From: Streptomyces sp. P9-A4
GTDB taxonomy: Bacteria; Actinomycetota; Actinomycetes; Streptomycetales; Streptomycetaceae
Direction of reading: 5' to 3'
Assembly: GCF_036634195.1 (NCBI RefSeq)
Contig: NZ_JAZIFY010000001.1
Span: forward strand, 3,110,501-3,174,500
Length of the DNA: 64,000 nt
Shown: positions 59,761 through 64,000 of the stretch, one piece after another
Layout of the letters: the number at the start of each line of letters is the position of its first letter
Position numbering within the stretch: the first letter of the stretch is position 1
Program-made: the position numbers and the translations under genes
The notes under the pieces: model-generated
The model's input: only the letters and a program-made list of their open reading frames with translations
What the model was told of the DNA's origin: nothing
Database searches by the model: none

Positions 59761-61041
59761 TTACGCGGTCGGGGTGGGCGAGGCGGCGGGCCTGAGGAAG
59801 GTGTTCCAGCCGCCCTCCGGCTTCTGTCCCACCTCCAGCGTACGCAGCTTCGCGAGGATCTTCGGGTCCTGGACGTCGAGCCAGTCCACGAACTGCTTGA
59901 AGGAGACGAGCCGTACGTCCTTCTTCCCGGCCATTCCCTTGAGCGCCTCTTCGACGGCGTCCATGTAGATGCCGCCGTTCCACTGCTCGAAGTGGTTGCC
60001 GATGAAGAAGGGCGCGCGATTCGACCCGTACGCGCGCGTGAAGCCGCCCAGCAGCGCGTCGGCGGCCTGCTTGCGCCAGCCCGGGTAGCGCGAGGGCATG
60101 CCCTTGGTCGTGTTCTTCGACTGGTTGGCGAGCATGTTGTAGTCCATGGAGAGGACCTCGAAGGAGTGCCCGGGGAAGGGCACGGCCTGGAGGGGCAGGT
60201 CCCAGATGCCCTGGCGCTTGTCGGGCCAGGTCTGCCGGCCGCCGGGCGAGCTGGCGTCGTAGCGCCAGTTCAGCCGCTTGGCGGTGGGCAGCAGGTTGTC
60301 CTGGCCGAGGAGGCAGGGGGTGCGGCCGCCGACGAGCTCCTTGGAGTAGTCGAAGGGCAGCGGTTCGACGTCGGTCCAGCCGCTGTTCGTCTTCCACTCG
60401 GTGACGAACTTCATGGCCTGGTCGATCTCGCTCTGCCACTGGGCCGGGGTCCAGTTGCCGACGGAGCCGGAGCCGCCGCAGAAGTGCCCGTTGAAGTGGG
60501 TGCCGATCTCGTGGCCTTCGAGCCAGGCCTGCCGGACGTACTTCAGGGTGTCCTTGATGTGGGCGTCGGTGAGGTAGCCGATGTCGGAGGCGCCGACGCG
60601 GTTGTTCGGCGGGCGGTAGAGGTCCTTCTTCGATTCGGGGAGGAGGTAGATCCCGGAGAGGAAGAAGGTCATCGCCGCGTCGTGGTTCTTGGCGAGTTCG
60701 AGGAAGCGCGGGAAGAGGCCGTTGCCGACCTCGCCGGCACCGTCCCAGGAGAAGATCACGAACTGGGGCGGGGCCTGGCCGGGTTCGAGCGGGACGGGGG
60801 CGTCGGGCTGGTGCGGCTGCTTTCCGGTGTCCGCGGTGGAACCGTCACCGATGAGCTTGGCGTCGTCCTTGGTCGGGGTGGGCGTTCCCGGATCGGCCGA
60901 GACGTCTCCCCCCTTGCCGGGTCCGGAACGCCCTGGCTTGTCCTGATTATTGGTGCTGCACGCGGCGACTCCCATCGCCGCCGCAGCGCCAACGCCCGCC
61001 CCGAGCAGCCCCCTTCGACTGATTCCGCTGATCCCGCGCAT
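59761..61041 (-). CDS. Tat-type lipoprotein, polysaccharide deacetylase-like
   Basis: 426 aa. N-terminus SRRGLLG with twin Arg (9-10), hydrophobic core and lipobox VAAC (Cys28): a Tat lipoprotein signal. The mature part has VIFSWDGAGE near the start, DAAMTFFLSGIYLLP, GHEIGTHFNGHFCGG and PFPGHSFEVLSMDYNM. This is the order of an NodB-like deacetylase barrel, though the usual metal triad looks modified (SWDGA for the first Asp and THFNGH for the His pair). GGGGATG site before the ATG. Enzyme activity is unproven. Confidence 0.72.
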   Translation of the reverse strand: MRGISGISRRGLLGAGVGAAAAMGVAACSTNNQDKPGRSGPGKGGDVSADPGTPTPTKDDAKLIGDGSTADTGKQPHQPDAPVPLEPGQAPPQFVIFSWDGAGEVGNGLFPRFLELAKNHDAAMTFFLSGIYLLPESKKDLYRPPNNRVGASDIGYLTDAHIKDTLKYVRQAWLEGHEIGTHFNGHFCGGSGSVGNWTPAQWQSEIDQAMKFVTEWKTNSGWTDVEPLPFDYSKELVGGRTPCLLGQDNLLPTAKRLNWRYDASSPGGRQTWPDKRQGIWDLPLQAVPFPGHSFEVLSMDYNMLANQSKNTTKGMPSRYPGWRKQAADALLGGFTRAYGSNRAPFFIGNHFEQWNGGIYMDAVEEALKGMAGKKDVRLVSFKQFVDWLDVQDPKILAKLRTLEVGQKPEGGWNTFLRPAASPTPTA

Positions 61042-61143
61042 GACATCCCCATTCGCGCTGACGTATTACCTAAACGTCATCCAAACCGACAATGAGTGAG
61101 ATGCCGGGAGGAACACGGAGGTTCCGGAAAATCGCACAAAAAT

Positions 61144-61190
61144 TTCAGGGCGACCGGATGATATGAACATCATCATCCAATCGCCCTGAA
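61144..61190 (-). terminator. Rho-independent terminator with U-tract
   Basis: Stem TTCAGGGCGA (61144-61153) / TCGCCCTGAA (61181-61190) plus inner GGATGAT / ATCATCC with a CC/AA bulge. On the minus strand it is followed by ATTTTTG, a U-run that is rare for this GC-rich genome. It ends the hemL - phosphatase transcript. Confidence 0.8.
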
Positions 61191-61289
61191 CTCTGGCCCT
61201 CGGGTACCGCCCTGTCCAGTGAGGCGGATCTCTCCGCCTACGGGGCTGTGCCGGACGGCCCGTGGGCCAGTGCCATCCGGCTCGTGGGG

Positions 61290-62006
61290 CTACGCCCCGA
61301 ACGCCTTCGACTTCCCCTTGACCGGCTTCGCGCCCGCCAGCAGGTGCGCCGGTACGAGGTCCCGGGCCGGCTCGCTGTAGCCGACCGAGACGATCTTGTC
61401 GCCCCGGTAGGTGAACGAGGTCAGCGAGGCCAGCGTGCACTGCCGCCGCCGCGGGTCGTGCCAGAGCCGGCGCTTCTCCACGAAGCTGCGGACGATCCAG
61501 ATCGGCAGCTGGTGGCTGACGCAGACCGCCTCGTGCCCCCGGGCCGCGTCCTTCGCGGCGTCGAGCGCGCCCATCATGCGGACGACCTGCTCGACGTACG
61601 GCTCGCCCCAGGACGGCCGGAACGGATTGGTCAGGTGCTTCCAGTTCCCCGGCTTGCGCAGGGCCCCGTCACCGACGCCGAAGGTCTTGCCCTCGAAGAC
61701 GTTCGCCGCCTCGATCAGCCGCTCGTCGCTCGCCAGATCCAGACCGTGCGACTTGGCGACCGGCGTCGCCGTCTCCTGCGCCCGCTCCAGCGGGGAGGCC
61801 ACCACATAGGTGATGTCCCGGTCGGCCAGGTGCTCGGCGACCCGGTCCGCCATCTGCCGGCCCAGCTCGGACAGGTGGTAGCCGGCGCGGCGCCCGTACA
61901 GGACCCCGTCGGGGTTGTGCACCTCGCCGTGCCGCATCAGGTGGACGACGGTGATGTCCTGGTCGCTCTTCGCGGAGCTCTCCGGAAGGCTCGTCGCGTC
62001 GCTCAT
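61290..62006 (-). CDS. Histidine phosphatase family protein
   Basis: 238 aa. The phospho-histidine motif is [12 protein letters not shown] (His26), then [10 protein letters not shown], and the second catalytic His in [12 protein letters not shown] (mid-160s). The broad family includes phosphoglycerate mutases and small-molecule phosphatases; substrate cannot be told. The ATG overlaps the hemL stop by four bases, a coupling that is common in actinomycetes. C-terminus is Lys-rich. Confidence 0.9.
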   Translation of the reverse strand: MSDATSLPESSAKSDQDITVVHLMRHGEVHNPDGVLYGRRAGYHLSELGRQMADRVAEHLADRDITYVVASPLERAQETATPVAKSHGLDLASDERLIEAANVFEGKTFGVGDGALRKPGNWKHLTNPFRPSWGEPYVEQVVRMMGALDAAKDAARGHEAVCVSHQLPIWIVRSFVEKRRLWHDPRRRQCTLASLTSFTYRGDKIVSVGYSEPARDLVPAHLLAGAKPVKGKSKAFGA

Positions 62007-63310
62007 GCCGTCGCCTCCGCGGCGGCGCGGGCGGCGGCCGGCAGGGCGGCGGCGATCCGCTCGATCGCCCGCTCGTCGTGCGCGGCCGAAACGAACCAGG
62101 ACTCGAACGCGGACGGCGGCAGGTACACGCCGTCGGCCAGCATCGAGTGGAAGAAGGCGTTGAAGCGGAAGGCCTCCTGCTGCTTCGCCTCGTCGTAGTT
62201 CCGCACCTCGTCGGCGGTGAAGAAGACCGAGAACATGCTGGACGCGGTCTGCAGCCGGTGCGCCACGCCCTCCTTGGCGAGCGCGCCCGTGACCAGGCCC
62301 TGGATCTCCTCCGAGACCGCGTTCACCTTCGCGTACGCCGCGTCGTCGAGCAGCCGCAGCTGCGCGAGCCCGGCGGCCGTCGCGATCGGGTTACCGGAGA
62401 GGGTGCCCGCCTGGTAGACCGGCCCGGCCGGGGCCAGGTGGCCCATGACGTCGGCCCGGCCACCGAACGCGGCGGCCGGGAAGCCGCCGCCCATGACCTT
62501 GCCGAAGGTCAGCAGGTCGGCCTTGACGCCGTCGACGCCGTACCAGCCGGCCTTCGAGGTACGGAAACCGGTCATCACCTCGTCGGAGATGTACAGCGCG
62601 CCGTTCTCCCGGCACAGGTCCGCGAGCCCCTGGTTGAAACCGGCCATCGGCGGCACGACGCCCATGTTGCCGGGCGAGGCCTCTGTGATGACACAGGCGA
62701 TCTCGCCCGGGTGCGCGGCGAACGCGGCCCGCACGGCCTCCAGGTCGTTGTAGGGCAGCACGATCGTGTCGCCGGCCTGAGCGCCGGTCACGCCGGGAGT
62801 GTCGGGCAGACCGAGGGTGGCGACACCGGAACCGGCCGCGGCGAGCAGCGCGTCCACGTGGCCGTGGTAACAGCCCGCGAACTTGACGACCTTGGCGCGC
62901 CCGGTGAACCCGCGGGCCAGCCGGATCGCGGACATCGTGGCCTCCGTACCGGAGGAGACCAGACGCACCTGCTCGACCGGCTCCACGCGCGCGACGATCT
63001 CCTCGGCGAGCGCGACCTCGCCCTCGCCGGGCGTACCGAAGGAGGTGCCCCGCGCCACGGCGTCCTGCACGGCGGCGGTGACCTCGGGGTGCGCGTGGCC
63101 GAGAATCATCGGTCCCCACGAGCAGACGAGGTCGACGTACTCACGACCGTCCGCATCAGTGAGGTAGGGACCGGAACCGGACACCATGAACCGGGGCGTT
63201 CCGCCCACGGCCCGGAAGGCACGCACCGGTGAGTTCACGCCGCCGGGCGTCACGAGGGAAGCGCGGTCGAAAAGCGTCTGTGAGACTGGGGCTTCGTATG
63301 AATACGGCAC
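62003..63310 (-). CDS. hemL: Glutamate-1-semialdehyde 2,1-aminomutase
   Basis: 435 aa class III aminotransferase fold. [16 protein letters not shown] at the N-terminus, [31 protein letters not shown], and the PLP Lys in [19 protein letters not shown] (near residue 268) are diagnostic. It turns glutamate-1-semialdehyde into 5-aminolevulinate, the first tetrapyrrole precursor. Start GTG 63310, with AGGA 6 nt upstream, gives [11 protein letters not shown]. In-frame starts farther up add nonconserved sequence. Confidence 0.95.
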   Translation of the reverse strand: MPYSYEAPVSQTLFDRASLVTPGGVNSPVRAFRAVGGTPRFMVSGSGPYLTDADGREYVDLVCSWGPMILGHAHPEVTAAVQDAVARGTSFGTPGEGEVALAEEIVARVEPVEQVRLVSSGTEATMSAIRLARGFTGRAKVVKFAGCYHGHVDALLAAAGSGVATLGLPDTPGVTGAQAGDTIVLPYNDLEAVRAAFAAHPGEIACVITEASPGNMGVVPPMAGFNQGLADLCRENGALYISDEVMTGFRTSKAGWYGVDGVKADLLTFGKVMGGGFPAAAFGGRADVMGHLAPAGPVYQAGTLSGNPIATAAGLAQLRLLDDAAYAKVNAVSEEIQGLVTGALAKEGVAHRLQTASSMFSVFFTADEVRNYDEAKQQEAFRFNAFFHSMLADGVYLPPSAFESWFVSAAHDERAIERIAAALPAAARAAAEATA

Positions 63311-63579
63311 TGTGATCCTGACCTGCGAGAACGACTTCGGGCACGACATCGGGAACGGAGGGACGGCGTGAACATCCCCTGTATTACGCCGGGGCGTTCG
63401 CCCTCCGCGTCTGCGAAACTGGGGCGTCATAGGGATGGCTCACGGAATCCATGGTGTCAGAGGCCACGGCGTTCTTGCGGACAGGTGTTTCACCGTACGA
63501 ACGCGGGGGAGGTCACTGACACGATGATCGGGTTGCGCGGCGGGGTCGTGTTGCCGAGAAAAAGCAGTCGGGTGGAGAT

Positions 63580-64000
63580 ATGCATCGCGGTGGCGGACCG
63601 GGCGAGGGGACGGACGACCTGGGTCCGGAGTCTGCCCGCCGGGGCAGGCACCGGCGCCGGCGGACCGAAGACCCGACGTCGGGCACTCCGGTCGGCCCCG
63701 GCGCGCAGGGACCCCCTGGCCCCCCGGGCGAGCCGGCCCCCGGAAGCGGGAGTGGCCGGTTGGGGGTGACGTACAAGTACTTCGGCGCGCCCGACGGCGC
63801 CACTGCGGCCCGCGTCCCGATCTCGATGCGCCCGGAGGAGCTCGGCGGGGACGAGCTGGGCATGGGCGGCATGTTCACCAAGATCAAGCCCGAGACCATA
63901 GCGGCGATGGTCCTGACGGGCATCCAGGGCATGCCCCTGCACAAGGTGCCCCCGCTGGAGCTGGTGGTGCTGCACCCGGACTACGCGGTGGTGAAGCTGC
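63580..64000 (+). CDS. Conserved hypothetical protein, 5' part only
   Basis: 140 codons visible; the gene runs past the right edge. The ATG at 63580 has GGAG 2-6 nt upstream. The first about 65 residues are Arg/Gly/Pro-rich, with collagen-like GAQGPPGPPGEPAPGSG. A folded region follows: LGVTYKYFGAPDGATAARVP, MRPEELGGDELGMGGMFTKIKPETIAAMVL. I do not recognise a named domain. Divergent from hemL; the 269-bp gap between them shows no other gene. Confidence 0.7.
   Translation, partial: MHRGGGPGEGTDDLGPESARRGRHRRRRTEDPTSGTPVGPGAQGPPGPPGEPAPGSGSGRLGVTYKYFGAPDGATAARVPISMRPEELGGDELGMGGMFTKIKPETIAAMVLTGIQGMPLHKVPPLELVVLHPDYAVVKL

Noticed and set aside
1..64000. tRNA, rRNA, CRISPR array, insertion sequence or prophage
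   Set aside because: I looked for T-loop-like GTTCGANTC motifs, regular spacer-repeat arrays, transposase or phage genes and found none. The only transposase likeness is the HTH_38 module of the 28047 regulator.

Overview
The window looks like a stretch of a Streptomyces-type actinomycete chromosome. GC is very high with strong third-position GC bias, GTG starts are common, and ATGA stop/start overlaps are frequent. Marker gene sets point the same way: the AfsK/AfsR/AfsS regulatory cascade, the futalosine menaquinone pathway, F420-dependent oxidoreductases, a canonical Rex operator and a System II cytochrome c maturation operon. I saw no tRNA, rRNA, CRISPR array, insertion sequence or prophage.

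Layout. 0-3.5 kb: end of a HEAT-repeat protein, a carboxymuconolactone decarboxylase with an ECF41-like promoter, a GNAT acetyltransferase, a small secreted protein and an APC permease. 3.7-11.5 kb: three minus-strand catabolic units (LLM monooxygenase / amidohydrolase / aldehyde dehydrogenase; SDR / LLM F420 enzyme; amidohydrolase_2). 11.6-15.1 kb: an afsR-like SARP and an afsS-like repeat protein. 15.4-19.4 kb: a FadD3-like ligase divergent from a thiolase / DUF35 / enoyl-CoA hydratase operon. 19.4-25.1 kb: a secreted protein, a membrane protein, afsK-like kinase, kbpA-like VOC protein and a TetR regulator. 25.4-28.9 kb: a DrrAB-like ABC exporter with a DUF4097 protein, divergent from an HTH/MarR-like regulator. 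28.9-31.9 kb: a Ddn-like protein, an acyl-CoA dehydrogenase and a second thiolase. 32-37 kb: FAD monooxygenase, PNPOx-family protein, DUF4242 protein, long-chain acyl-CoA ligase and TetR. 37-41.7 kb: a DAACS symporter with a Cys-rich leader peptide, a DUF4229 protein, a DoxX protein with a Rex operator, a GNAT and an AraC/GyrI regulator. 41.7-46.8 kb: menaquinone genes (mqnE, Lrp, UbiX, mqnP, UbiD-like). 46.8-51 kb: membrane protein, LysR/EamA, flavin reductase, DUF6247 and a deaminase. 51.1-54.8 kb: a P-loop NTPase paired with a membrane-anchored solute-binding protein. 54.8-63.3 kb: SRPBCC, the ccsB-resB-ccdA-resA operon, a Tat-type lipoprotein, a histidine phosphatase and hemL. A gene runs off the right edge.

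How it works together. Nine sites related to CTGACGG-N-CCGTCAG lie in five intergenic regions and nowhere else that I found. They flank only the acyl-CoA/aldehyde/F420 catabolic genes scattered from 3.7 to 31.9 kb. I infer one dispersed regulon for an unidentified substrate. It is interleaved with the afsR-afsS ... afsK-kbpA phosphorylation cascade, which in S. coelicolor controls secondary metabolism. Redox and respiration form a second theme: a Rex operator before a DoxX gene, menaquinone synthesis, cytochrome c assembly and a heme-synthesis gene.
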